Below are positions 1 to 6,061 of a stretch of 6,415 nt of DNA, one piece after another. The stretch covers positions 1 to 6,415 of the forward strand of contig JAEWHY010000334.1 in assembly GCA_023387555.1 (NCBI GenBank), in the 5' to 3' direction. Positions within the stretch are counted from its first letter, which is position 1. Every line of letters begins with the position of its first letter. The notes beneath the pieces are model-generated. The model searched no databases and was not told where the DNA came from. It saw nothing but the letters and a program-made list of their open reading frames with translations. This DNA is from Pseudomonadota bacterium (lineage in GTDB: Bacteria; Pseudomonadota; Alphaproteobacteria; Rhizobiales; Xanthobacteraceae). A program made the translations under genes and the position numbers.

Positions 1-162
1 GGTTTGCAGAATGCCGGTCATGCCGCCTCACGTCGCCCCATCAACAGGCCTTGTGACCGGGACCATCCGGCATGATGTGGGCAGCATCGTGGGCCTCGTC
101 GCGATCCGGCGCGCATCCATAGCAAACGGATCGGGCGAGTACAGGCCGGCCGCCACCCTCGA

Positions 163-191
163 TTGACGCAAAACCTGGGCCCCAATAGCCT
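163..191 (+). promoter_or_regulatory. Candidate sigma-70-type promoter for the SnoaL-like gene
   Basis: TTGACG at 163-168 matches five of six bases of the -35 consensus. Exactly 17 bp later lies TAGCCT (186-191), which keeps the first, second and last bases of the -10 consensus. A start near 198 would leave a leader of about 44 nt before the ATG at 242. The -10 match is weak, so this is a candidate only. Confidence 0.35.
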
Positions 192-230
192 TCCAACCTT
201 CATGCAAGCCCGCGACAAAGCCGGGCAAAC

Positions 231-237
231 GGGAGGA
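231..237 (+). promoter_or_regulatory. Ribosome binding site deciding the 242 start
   Basis: GGGAGGA lies with its GGAGG core at 232-236, five bases before the ATG at 242. This strong Shine-Dalgarno match selects the 242 start. The start is also the one that opens directly into a signal peptide. Confidence 0.75.
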
Positions 238-241
238 CAGC

Positions 242-709
242 ATGATCAGATCGGCTCTGGCGTTCATGATAGTCGCGGCCTTCGCATTCGCCGCTCCGGC
301 GCAGGCGCAAATGACCGATGCGCAGAAGATGGAGCGCAACAAGAAGAACGTCGTCGAATTCTACAATGCGGTGTTGAACGAAAAGGATTTCGACAAGGCC
401 AAGACCTATGTCGGCGCAACCTACATCCAGCACAATCCGACCGGCGCGGACGGCCTCGACGGCATCAAGGGCTTCATCGGCTTCCTGCGTGAGAAATTCC
501 CGCAGAACAAAAGCGAGATCAAGCGGGTGTTCGCAGAAGGCAATTACGTGATCGTGCATGTCCACGCCGTGCGCGAGCCCGGCACCCGCGGCAATGCGAT
601 CTTCGACCTGTTCCGTCTCGACGACAACGGCAAGGTGCTCGAACACTGGGATGCGGTGCAGCCGATCCCGGACCCCGCGACCGCCAAGAACACCAACGGC
701 ATGTTCTGA
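242..709 (+). CDS. Exported SnoaL-like / NTF2-fold protein (COG4922-type)
   Basis: This 155-residue protein resembles the small alpha+beta-barrel SnoaL-like group annotated as predicted aldol-condensation enzymes (COG4922). The biochemical role of this group is mostly unproven. Residues 1-22 form a clear Sec signal peptide: a short basic start, a hydrophobic run (ALAFMIVAAFAFAAPA) and an AQA cleavage site before Gln23. The mature protein of about 133 residues therefore probably acts in the periplasm. The helical N-terminal part is followed by the family-like YIQHNP (61-66), a strand with His106 and His108, then FDLFRLDDNGK and EHWDAVQPIP (134-143), the usual conserved end of the barrel. These polar residues line the pocket in the fold; calling any of them catalytic is inference. 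The gene has its own strong RBS, a candidate promoter and a terminator, so it appears monocistronic. It converges on the signalling cluster and shows no evident functional tie to it. Confidence 0.85.
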   Translation: MIRSALAFMIVAAFAFAAPAQAQMTDAQKMERNKKNVVEFYNAVLNEKDFDKAKTYVGATYIQHNPTGADGLDGIKGFIGFLREKFPQNKSEIKRVFAEGNYVIVHVHAVREPGTRGNAIFDLFRLDDNGKVLEHWDAVQPIPDPATAKNTNGMF

Positions 710-735
710 GTTTTTGGCTAACTGCCTAGCGCGCT

Positions 736-764
736 GCCGGCCGGACCATCCGGCCGGCCTTTTT
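736..764 (+). terminator. Rho-independent terminator after the SnoaL-like gene
   Basis: A perfect 10-bp stem (GCCGGCCGGA at 736-745 pairing with TCCGGCCGGC at 749-758) closes a 3-nt loop (CCA). After one C come five T (760-764). It lies 27 bp past the stop codon at 709. The T-run is only on the plus-strand side, so it should terminate the SnoaL-like transcript. On the minus strand the hairpin lacks a U-tract. Confidence 0.85.
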
Positions 765-793
765 CTACCCGGCTGACGCGACAGACGAAATCG

Positions 794-2362
794 TCAGGCT
801 TCCAGCCAGAAGGTCTCCATCAGGCCGGCGCCCTTCACTTCGACCGCGCCGCGCGGCACGAATTTGAACTGCCCTGCCAGACGGTCCGCCACCGCTTTCG
901 AGACATGGACATGGCCGGGCGCGCCATGCGATTCCATGCGGCTCGCGATGTTCACCGTCGTGCCCCAGATGTCGTAGGCGAACTTGCGTTCGCCGATGAC
1001 GCCCGCGATCGCCGGGCCGGTATGCACGCCGATGCGCAGATCGATCGGCGCGCCGATCTCCTGCCGGATCGCCGCGAAGCGCTCCATCATGTCGAGCGAC
1101 AGCCGCGCCGCGATGGCGGCATGGTCCTCGCACGGCTCGGGGATGCCGACCGCCACCATGTAGCCGTCACCGATGGTCTTGATCTTCTCGGCGCGATGCT
1201 GATCGACCAGCCGGTCGAACGCCGAAAAGATCCGGTTGAGCACCCCGACCACATCCGCAGGCGAAAGCTTGCCGGAGAATGGCGTGAAATTGACGATATC
1301 GGCGAACACGATCGTCGCTTCCGGGATGTGGTCGGCGACCATGCCGGCGCCGCCGTTGATGCGATCGACCACCGCGCGCGGCAGGATCGACAGCAACAGG
1401 CTTTCGTTGCGCTCCTTGGCGATCCGGATCTCCTGCATCATCGCCCGCTCGCGGTCGCGCAACAATTTGTTCTCGAGCGATGAGCGGATACGCGCGCGCA
1501 GCAGCGCCGGCGCGAACGGCTTCGGCAGATAATCGACCGCGCCGGCCTCGATGCAGCGAACGATGGATCCCATCTCGTCGAGCGCCGAGATCATGATCAC
1601 CGGGATCTCGGCAGTCGGCGCATGGTGTTTCAGTTTGCTCAGGACCTCGTAGCCGCTCATTTCCGGCATCAGCACGTCGAGCAGGATCAGGTCGAAAGAC
1701 CGCTCGGCTGCAAGCGCAAGCCCCTCGCGCCCCGACTCCACGGTTTCCACCGCGTGCCCGTCGCGCGCCAGCTGCCGCGCCAGAAGATCGCGGTTCGAGG
1801 CGTTGTCGTCGATCACCAGGATCTGCCCGGTAATGGCCCGTTGCGCGGTTGCCGGCTGCGACTCGCGCAGCGCATCGAGCACCCGCGAGGCTCCGGCGAA
1901 GGACGGCTGCGCCGCGTCGAGAGCGGTGTCGCCCGAGAAAGCCACCAGCGCATCGATGCGCGCCAGCATGCCGTCGGCCGCTGTCAGCAGTTTCTCGAGA
2001 TCGGGCAGCAGCGAATCGTGGCCACCGTCCCGCGCATCCTCGACGATCATTTCGCCATAGCCCTTGATGGCGTTGATCGGCGTGCGCAGGTCGTGACGCA
2101 GCTTGCTGCGATAGCCGTCGATGTCCTCGACCTCACCGCTTTGCCGCAGCACCTCGTCCAGCAGTGCCTGCAGGCTCAGGCCCGCGCTCCTGATCCGGTC
2201 GAGGTCGGCACGATAGTCGGCGAGACCGGCCTGTTCGGCATCCTCGATCACGATGTCGGCGAAGCCGACGATCGCAGCCGCGGGCGCCACGAACTCCTGA
2301 CGCAGATGCGCCCGCAACGCGTTGTGCAGGCGAGCGCTCTCGCTGTCAGGCCGCTCGTTCAT
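794..2362 (-). CDS. Adenylate cyclase with DHp (HisKA) and receiver domains
   Basis: This 522-residue, apparently soluble protein should make cAMP from ATP under phosphorelay control. Domains in order: a degenerate DHp-like helical hairpin (about 20-72); an intact DHp with H-box LRHDLRTPINAI (88-99, His90); a receiver (about 180-290; Asp185/Asp186, phosphoacceptor Asp229, Ser259, Lys281-Pro282); a charged helical linker ending in the cyclase-transducer-like LLLSILPRAVVDRI (322-335); and a class III cyclase domain (about 345-520). Metal-binding Asp355 (FADIVNFT) and Asp399 (IGDGYM) are present. Lys395 and Asp464 (YDIWG) are the ATP-specifying pair, and Asn471 and Arg475 (NIASR) the transition-state pair, so it should be an active adenylate rather than guanylate cyclase. 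No HATPase_c domain exists between the DHp and the receiver, so His90 must be charged by a partner. The ATG at 2362 is chosen because it overlaps the stop of the upstream response regulator (ATGA), implying translational coupling. A longer reading from 2434 would run inside that gene. No T-rich terminator follows the stop. Confidence 0.9.
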   Translation of the reverse strand: MNERPDSESARLHNALRAHLRQEFVAPAAAIVGFADIVIEDAEQAGLADYRADLDRIRSAGLSLQALLDEVLRQSGEVEDIDGYRSKLRHDLRTPINAIKGYGEMIVEDARDGGHDSLLPDLEKLLTAADGMLARIDALVAFSGDTALDAAQPSFAGASRVLDALRESQPATAQRAITGQILVIDDNASNRDLLARQLARDGHAVETVESGREGLALAAERSFDLILLDVLMPEMSGYEVLSKLKHHAPTAEIPVIMISALDEMGSIVRCIEAGAVDYLPKPFAPALLRARIRSSLENKLLRDRERAMMQEIRIAKERNESLLLSILPRAVVDRINGGAGMVADHIPEATIVFADIVNFTPFSGKLSPADVVGVLNRIFSAFDRLVDQHRAEKIKTIGDGYMVAVGIPEPCEDHAAIAARLSLDMMERFAAIRQEIGAPIDLRIGVHTGPAIAGVIGERKFAYDIWGTTVNIASRMESHGAPGHVHVSKAVADRLAGQFKFVPRGAVEVKGAGLMETFWLEA

Positions 2363-2724
2363 TTCGGCAGGAGCGCGTTGATCTTCCCGAGCAGCCGCGG
2401 CAGTTCGATCGGCTTGGTGTCGAAATCGTCGCAACCCGCCTGCAGCGCCTGTTCGCGGTCGGACTCCATCGCATGCGCGGTCAGCGCGATCACCGGGATG
2501 GCCCTGGTCGTGTCATCGGCCTTTATCGTACGCGTCGCCTCCCAGCCGTCCATCACCGGCAGGCTCATGTCCATGAGAATGATGTCGGGGCGCTCGGTCT
2601 TCGCCATGTCGACGCCCTCCTGTCCGTTCACCGCCATGACGACTTCGAAATTGTTGCGGAGCAGCCGGCGCGACAGCATGTCACGGTTCATCTCATTGTC
2701 TTCGACCAGCAGGATTTTCGGCAT
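2359..2724 (-). CDS. Single-domain response regulator (CheY/DivK-like receiver)
   Basis: This 121-residue protein is one receiver domain with no output domain. It has ILLVEDN (4-10; acidic Glu8/Asp9), phosphoacceptor Asp52 in LMDMSLPVMDG, switch Thr82 (ALTAHAM) and Lys104 (TKP). It resembles the DivK/CheY-like stand-alone receivers that accept phosphate from hybrid kinases and pass it on or bind a partner; it is not close enough to call DivK itself. It lies downstream of the hybrid kinase, separated by the repeat element, and its stop overlaps the cyclase start by 4 bp. It is therefore probably an intermediate or competitor in the same relay (inference). The start at 2724 (ATG, MPKILLV) is where receiver domains normally begin. 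The frame stays open upstream to 2835, but that extension (containing DPHPDPPPFRGRE) is only a translation of the intergenic repeat. The RBS is weak. Confidence 0.92.
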   Translation of the reverse strand: MPKILLVEDNEMNRDMLSRRLLRNNFEVVMAVNGQEGVDMAKTERPDIILMDMSLPVMDGWEATRTIKADDTTRAIPVIALTAHAMESDREQALQAGCDDFDTKPIELPRLLGKINALLPK

Positions 2725-2771
2725 TGCGGAGAGCTCTTGGTTCACTTTGCGAAGGGCACGATGGCCAGGCT

Positions 2772-2890
2772 CCCTCCCCCTGAAAGGGGGAGGGTCGGGG
2801 TGGGGGTCAACCCGGATTCGGCAATAGACCCCCACCCGCCCGCCTTCGCTTGCAGCGCCGGCGGACGACCTCCCCCTTTCAGGGGGAGGT
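2772..2890. repeat. Composite intergenic inverted-repeat element
   Basis: This 119-bp mosaic of palindromes fills most of the gap between the kinase stop (2927) and the response-regulator start (2724). The left hairpin is CCCTCCCCCT (2772-2781), loop GAA, then AGGGGGAGGG (2785-2794). The right hairpin is ACCTCCCCCT (2868-2877), loop TTC, then AGGGGGAGGT (2881-2890). The 21-bp cores of the two (2773-2793 and 2869-2889) are exact reverse complements. Inside, GGGTGGGGGTC (2798-2808) pairs with GACCCCCACCC (2827-2837), and a smaller hairpin CGCT-TGC-AGCG lies at 2847-2857. It resembles the interspersed C/G-rich intergenic repeats common in Bradyrhizobium and its relatives, whose translations give peptides such as PHPDPPP. 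In the transcript it could act as a processing site, stabiliser or partial attenuator between the kinase and downstream genes (inference). Confidence 0.8.
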
Positions 2891-2926
2891 AAAGAGGGGA
2901 CGGCTCGCGCTTGAAACTTGCGTGTC

Positions 2927-5677
2927 TCATCCCGCCACCTTCTCCGCCGGCTGGCGCGCGATCGCGGCGAGCGCCGAGCCGAGCGACGACAGAGGCTGTG
3001 CGCCCTTGGTAAGAATGAGGAGGGTGCGTTCGTTGACCACGCGGCGCTCCGCTTCGGTCAGGTCCTTTGCGGTCAGCACCACGATCGGCATTTGCGCCAA
3101 CGCCGGCACGTCCTTGACCTGATCGAGGAAGGTGAAGCCGTCCATCACCGGCATCATGAGATCGAGCAGCACCAGCGCCGGCTTCGGATTGCTCTTCAGC
3201 CAGTCGAGCGCGACCTGGCCGTTCTCGGCCTCGACCGTCTTCAGCCCCGCCTTCTCGACCGTGGCGCGCACCACCGCGCGCACATCCGCGGAATCGTCGA
3301 CCACCAGCACCACGGCTTCGCGGCCGGATGATGCGAACCGGCGCAGCAATTCGATCAGCCGGTTCCGGTCGACCGGCTTCGTCATGTATTCGGACGCGCC
3401 GAGCGAATAGCCCATCGTGCGCTCGTCGACGATGGTCAGCATGATGACCGGAATCGAGGCCAGCGCGGGATCGGACTTCAGCTTGCCCAGCACGCTCCAG
3501 CCGTCGAGCTTGGGCATCATCACGTCGAGCGTGATCACGTCCGGCCGTTCGGTGCGCGCCAGTTCGAGCGCCTGCGCGCCGTCATAGGCGTGCAGCAGGC
3601 GATAGCCTTCCTTGGCGATGGTGGCGCGCAGCACGTCGTGCACGGTCGGATCGTCATCGACGATCAGCACGCTGCGGCCGGAGAGGTCGCCGGCCACCGT
3701 CGCACCCGCCTCGATGCGCGGCGCAACGGCCTCGATGCCGCCGTCCGGCAAGGTGATGGTGAAGGTCGAGCCCTTGCCGGGCTCGCTCGTCACCGTGACA
3801 TCGCCGCCGAGCATGGTGCAGAAATGCTTGGTGATGGTCAGCCCGAGGCCGGTGCCGCCGTAATTGCGCGTGGTCGAAGCATCGGCCTGGGTGAAGGCCT
3901 GGAACAGCCGGCCGATCTGCTCATCGCTCATCCCGATGCCCGAGTCGGACACCGCGAAGGTGAAGATCGTGCGGCCCTGATCCGAAACCTGCCTGCCGAC
4001 CGAGAGTTTGACCAGACCGCCCTTGGTGAATTTGGCGGCGTTGCTGAGCAGGTTGATGAGGCTCTGTTTCAGCTTGACGAGATCGACCCGCATCGCGCCG
4101 ATATCGGCCGGCGCATCGATCTCGAACCGGTTGCCGTTCTTGTCGATCAGCGGCGTCACCAGCACCCGCACCTCGGCCAGCAGCCGGTTGAGATCGACCT
4201 CCTCCAGGTGCAGGTCCATCCGGCCGGCCTCGATCTTGGACAGATCGAGGATGTCGTTGATCAGCCCGAGCAGATGCTTGCCCGCGGTCTCGATCTTGAC
4301 GAGGTCGGCTTCGCTCGCGTTGTCGCCGCGATCCTGCGCGTCCTCGCGCAGGATCTCGCTGTAGCCGATGATGGCGTTGAGCGGCGTGCGCAGTTCGTGG
4401 CTCATGTTGGCGAGGAAGGCGGACTTGGTCCGCGACGCCGCCTCCGCCTGATGGCGTGCGCTCTCGGCTTCCTCGCGCGCCTGCCGGATATCGCGCGCGT
4501 TCTCGCGGAACACCACGAGGGCGCGGCTCATGTCGCCGAGTTCGTCCGAACCGACCGGCGGCAACGGCGCGTCGAGCTGGCCGCTGGCCACCGCGAGCAT
4601 GGAATTGGTGACCTGCTGCAGTCGGGCGATCACATAGCGGTGCACGAAGAACCAGACCACGAAAACCGCGACCACAAGACTGAGCAGCGAAATGCCGATC
4701 AGCCAGAAACGGGTATTGTCGAGCGCCCGCTTGGTCGCGGCAGTGGTGTCCGCCGCCGCAGCCTCGACATGGTACACCAGCGACGAGACCAGCGCCTGCA
4801 TGTCTTCGGCCGATTTCTCGAGGCCGGCCTGCAGGATCTCGGCGGCGACCCGCTGTTCGAGATCCGAGGTGCGCAGTGCAAAGATGCCGCCGGCGCCCGA
4901 TCCCAGTGCCAGCACCGAGCGCGCCACCTTGTCGATGGCCAGCGCATCCGGCTCGTTGAATGTCTGATCCATCATCATGAAGTTGAGACCGCCCTCGAAG
5001 CGGTGCCGGATCTCGTCGAAGGCCTTCTGCCCCTCGAGCACCGCCTTCCGATCGGTCGCGGTGGCGGATCGATACAGCACGCCGACCGAACGGTAGGTGT
5101 CGCCGCGCAAGCCGTTGATCACCAGCTGGACCTGATCGGTCTGCCGCGGCAGCAGCAGCAGCCGCTCCGCGAGTTCGGCGCTGTCGCGGGTCAGCCGGGA
5201 GATCGCATTGTCGAGCGCGGAGTCCACCGAAATCCGTTCGCGCACCGTGCGGTCGAGCTGGCCGATCTGGCCGTCGATCTGCGCGATCAGCGCCTGCAGC
5301 TTCTCGATGGCGCCGGTATCCTGGGTGGCGTCGCGCAGCCGCGACAGGGCCGACCAGAGCTGGCCGATCCGTTCGGTCGCGTCATTCATCCGGCCGAACC
5401 GCTGAACCTCGGTGTTGGCGCCGGCGAGCTGGGCGCCGGCCGCGGCGATGGCCCTTGCGTTGGTCTCGACCGCCAGCGCGAATTTGACCTCCGGCAGGCT
5501 CTCTTCTGTAAGCTTGCCCATGGCGGCTTCGATCCGGCCGAACTGCAGCACGGCGACCATGGCGGCAATCGCCGTCAGCGCGGCGATCACAATGAAGGCG
5601 ACCAGGAGCTTTGCGGCAATGGTCCGTCGCCAGGAACGCCTGGTGTCCTCCATGATCGGCCGGTCCAAACTCGTCAT
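2927..5677 (-). CDS. Membrane hybrid histidine kinase with two C-terminal receivers
   Basis: With the start at 5677 the protein has 916 residues. Order: basic N-terminus; membrane helix about 22-46; helix-rich presumed periplasmic region about 47-324; membrane helix about 325-345; HAMP about 346-399; short coiled linker; DHp with H-box MSHELRTPLNAI (phosphoacceptor His427); HATPase_c about 532-646 with N-box Asn546, DSGIGM (Asp578) and GGTGLGL (607-613); receiver 1 about 669-781 (Asp718, Thr748, Lys767); receiver 2 about 789-906 (Asp839, Thr869, Lys891). All kinase and receiver residues are intact. The sensor region shows ESLPEV and spaced Ala/Leu patterns like the helical TorS-type sensors; the resemblance is weak and the ligand is unknown. 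In-frame starts also exist at 5734 (GTG), 5719 and 5653. I prefer 5677: it has a G-run 9 bases upstream, keeps the membrane helix near the N-terminus, and leaves 96 bp to the divergent gene for promoters. It is the likely phosphate source for the two downstream genes. Confidence 0.93.
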   Translation of the reverse strand: MTSLDRPIMEDTRRSWRRTIAAKLLVAFIVIAALTAIAAMVAVLQFGRIEAAMGKLTEESLPEVKFALAVETNARAIAAAGAQLAGANTEVQRFGRMNDATERIGQLWSALSRLRDATQDTGAIEKLQALIAQIDGQIGQLDRTVRERISVDSALDNAISRLTRDSAELAERLLLLPRQTDQVQLVINGLRGDTYRSVGVLYRSATATDRKAVLEGQKAFDEIRHRFEGGLNFMMMDQTFNEPDALAIDKVARSVLALGSGAGGIFALRTSDLEQRVAAEILQAGLEKSAEDMQALVSSLVYHVEAAAADTTAATKRALDNTRFWLIGISLLSLVVAVFVVWFFVHRYVIARLQQVTNSMLAVASGQLDAPLPPVGSDELGDMSRALVVFRENARDIRQAREEAESARHQAEAASRTKSAFLANMSHELRTPLNAIIGYSEILREDAQDRGDNASEADLVKIETAGKHLLGLINDILDLSKIEAGRMDLHLEEVDLNRLLAEVRVLVTPLIDKNGNRFEIDAPADIGAMRVDLVKLKQSLINLLSNAAKFTKGGLVKLSVGRQVSDQGRTIFTFAVSDSGIGMSDEQIGRLFQAFTQADASTTRNYGGTGLGLTITKHFCTMLGGDVTVTSEPGKGSTFTITLPDGGIEAVAPRIEAGATVAGDLSGRSVLIVDDDPTVHDVLRATIAKEGYRLLHAYDGAQALELARTERPDVITLDVMMPKLDGWSVLGKLKSDPALASIPVIMLTIVDERTMGYSLGASEYMTKPVDRNRLIELLRRFASSGREAVVLVVDDSADVRAVVRATVEKAGLKTVEAENGQVALDWLKSNPKPALVLLDLMMPVMDGFTFLDQVKDVPALAQMPIVVLTAKDLTEAERRVVNERTLLILTKGAQPLSSLGSALAAIARQPAEKVAG

Positions 5678-5773
5678 TTCGGGAAGCCCCCCGCGACGCC
5701 GCCGCGGCGGCTCGCTCATAGCGGATTGCGTCACCCAAGTCTAAATTGCACCCACGACCGGGAGGTTAAAGCC
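5678..5773. promoter_or_regulatory. Divergent intergenic region between kinase and small-protein gene
   Basis: This 96-bp region must carry promoters for both divergent genes unless the kinase starts further upstream. No convincing -35/-10 pair was found on either strand. Visible structure: a perfect 14-bp palindrome GCCGCCGCGGCGGC (5698-5711), and two related direct sequences, ATTGCGTCACCC at 5725-5736 and ATTGCACCC at 5745-5753, whose ATTGC boxes are exactly 20 bp apart. Their roles as binding sites are speculative. Confidence 0.35.
5761..5765 (+). promoter_or_regulatory. Ribosome binding site deciding the 5774 start
   Basis: GGAGG lies eight bases before the ATG at 5774. It fixes the start of the small gene, although the same frame is open far upstream through the antisense strand of the kinase. 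Confidence 0.8.
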
Positions 5774-5980
5774 ATGGACGAAGACGCTCTGAATACGTCG
5801 ATTCGCAAATTCCTCAAGGAAGTGGGCGTGACATCGCAGCGCGAAATCGAGAAGGCGGTACGGGCGGCGGTGGCCGGCGGCAAGATCGACGGCACGACCC
5901 CGCTGCCGGCGCGCATGGTGCTGAGCATCCCCGATCTCGGCCTGACGCATGAGGTCGATGGCGCGATCCGGATCGAGTAG
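5774..5980 (+). CDS. Small conserved protein, DUF6494-like
   Basis: This 68-residue cytoplasmic protein has no signal peptide or membrane helix. It resembles the DUF6494 family of short proteobacterial proteins of unknown function, judged from memory of the N-terminal pattern (SIRKFLKEVGVTSQREIEKA, residues 9-28). The first half looks helical and amphipathic, like a small DNA- or protein-binding helix pair. After a Gly/Pro linker (GGKIDGTTPLPA), the second half alternates as beta strand (ARMVLSIPDLGLTHEVDGAIRIE). Length and layout are complete for such a protein. It is expressed divergently from the histidine kinase, with its own strong RBS and a TAG stop. No function can be assigned; a link to the kinase is only positional. 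Confidence 0.82.
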   Translation: MDEDALNTSIRKFLKEVGVTSQREIEKAVRAAVAGGKIDGTTPLPARMVLSIPDLGLTHEVDGAIRIE

Positions 5981-5981
5981 G

Positions 5982-6004
5982 TCCGGCCCAGGGGGGCGGC
6001 CGGA
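5982..6004 (+). terminator. Weak hairpin after the DUF6494-like gene
   Basis: TCCGGCC (5982-5988) pairs with GGCCGGA (5998-6004) around a 9-nt G-rich loop, starting one base after the stop codon region. No T-run follows, so this is at best a weak or factor-assisted terminator. The rest of the gap to 6061 shows no other structure or gene. Confidence 0.35.
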
Positions 6005-6061
6005 ATCTACAAATATCGCGTGGTGATAAGATCGTCGGCGCGCTCGCCACTACGCACCGGG

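Larger units (their letters stand above)
1..241. other. Left-edge flank with no confident gene
   Basis: No gene can be assigned with confidence. One plus-strand frame is open from the left edge (position 2) to a TGA at 164-166. It would encode a 54-residue C-terminal tail ending in RPAATLD, with roughly three quarters of third positions G or C, so it could be the end of a gene that starts outside the window. I recognise no family in it. The minus-strand frames here give Arg/Cys/Trp-rich translations typical of non-coding frames. The remaining part, 167-241, is the leader of the downstream exported protein gene. Confidence 0.35.

Noticed and set aside
28..342. Minus-strand open frame over the left flank and the start of the SnoaL-like gene
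   Set aside because: It is antisense to the signal-peptide region of a well-supported gene, and its translation shows no recognisable family.
905..1483. 192-codon plus-strand open frame opposite the cyclase domain
   Set aside because: It is rich in His, Arg and Asp without a domain pattern and is fully antisense to the conserved cyclase core.
2363..2434. Longer cyclase start at 2434
   Set aside because: It would lie wholly inside the response-regulator gene. The ATGA overlap at 2362 is the standard coupled arrangement.
1622..2827. 401-codon plus-strand open frame antisense to the cyclase and response regulator
   Set aside because: It is antisense to two genes with intact catalytic motifs and runs into the repeat element. 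Composition is typical of a shadow frame.
2725..2835. N-terminal extension of the response regulator to 2835
   Set aside because: The extra residues are a translation of the intergenic repeat. Receiver domains normally start at the MPKILLV position.
2772..2890. CRISPR array or insertion-sequence ends
   Set aside because: The repeats are inverted and nested, not regularly spaced direct repeats, and there is no transposase or target-site duplication.
3000..3360. Defective second receiver of the kinase because the usual Lys-Pro is Lys-Gly
   Set aside because: The conserved Lys891, Thr869 and Asp839 are all present. The missing Pro alone is a known variation and is not evidence of inactivity.
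3590..5773. Very long plus-strand open frame antisense to the histidine kinase, continuing into the DUF6494-like gene
   Set aside because: Its translation is His/Gln/Arg/Asp-rich and low in recognisable domains, as expected on the opposite strand of GC-rich coding DNA. The minus strand has full kinase and receiver motifs. Only the part from 5774, with its own RBS, is real.
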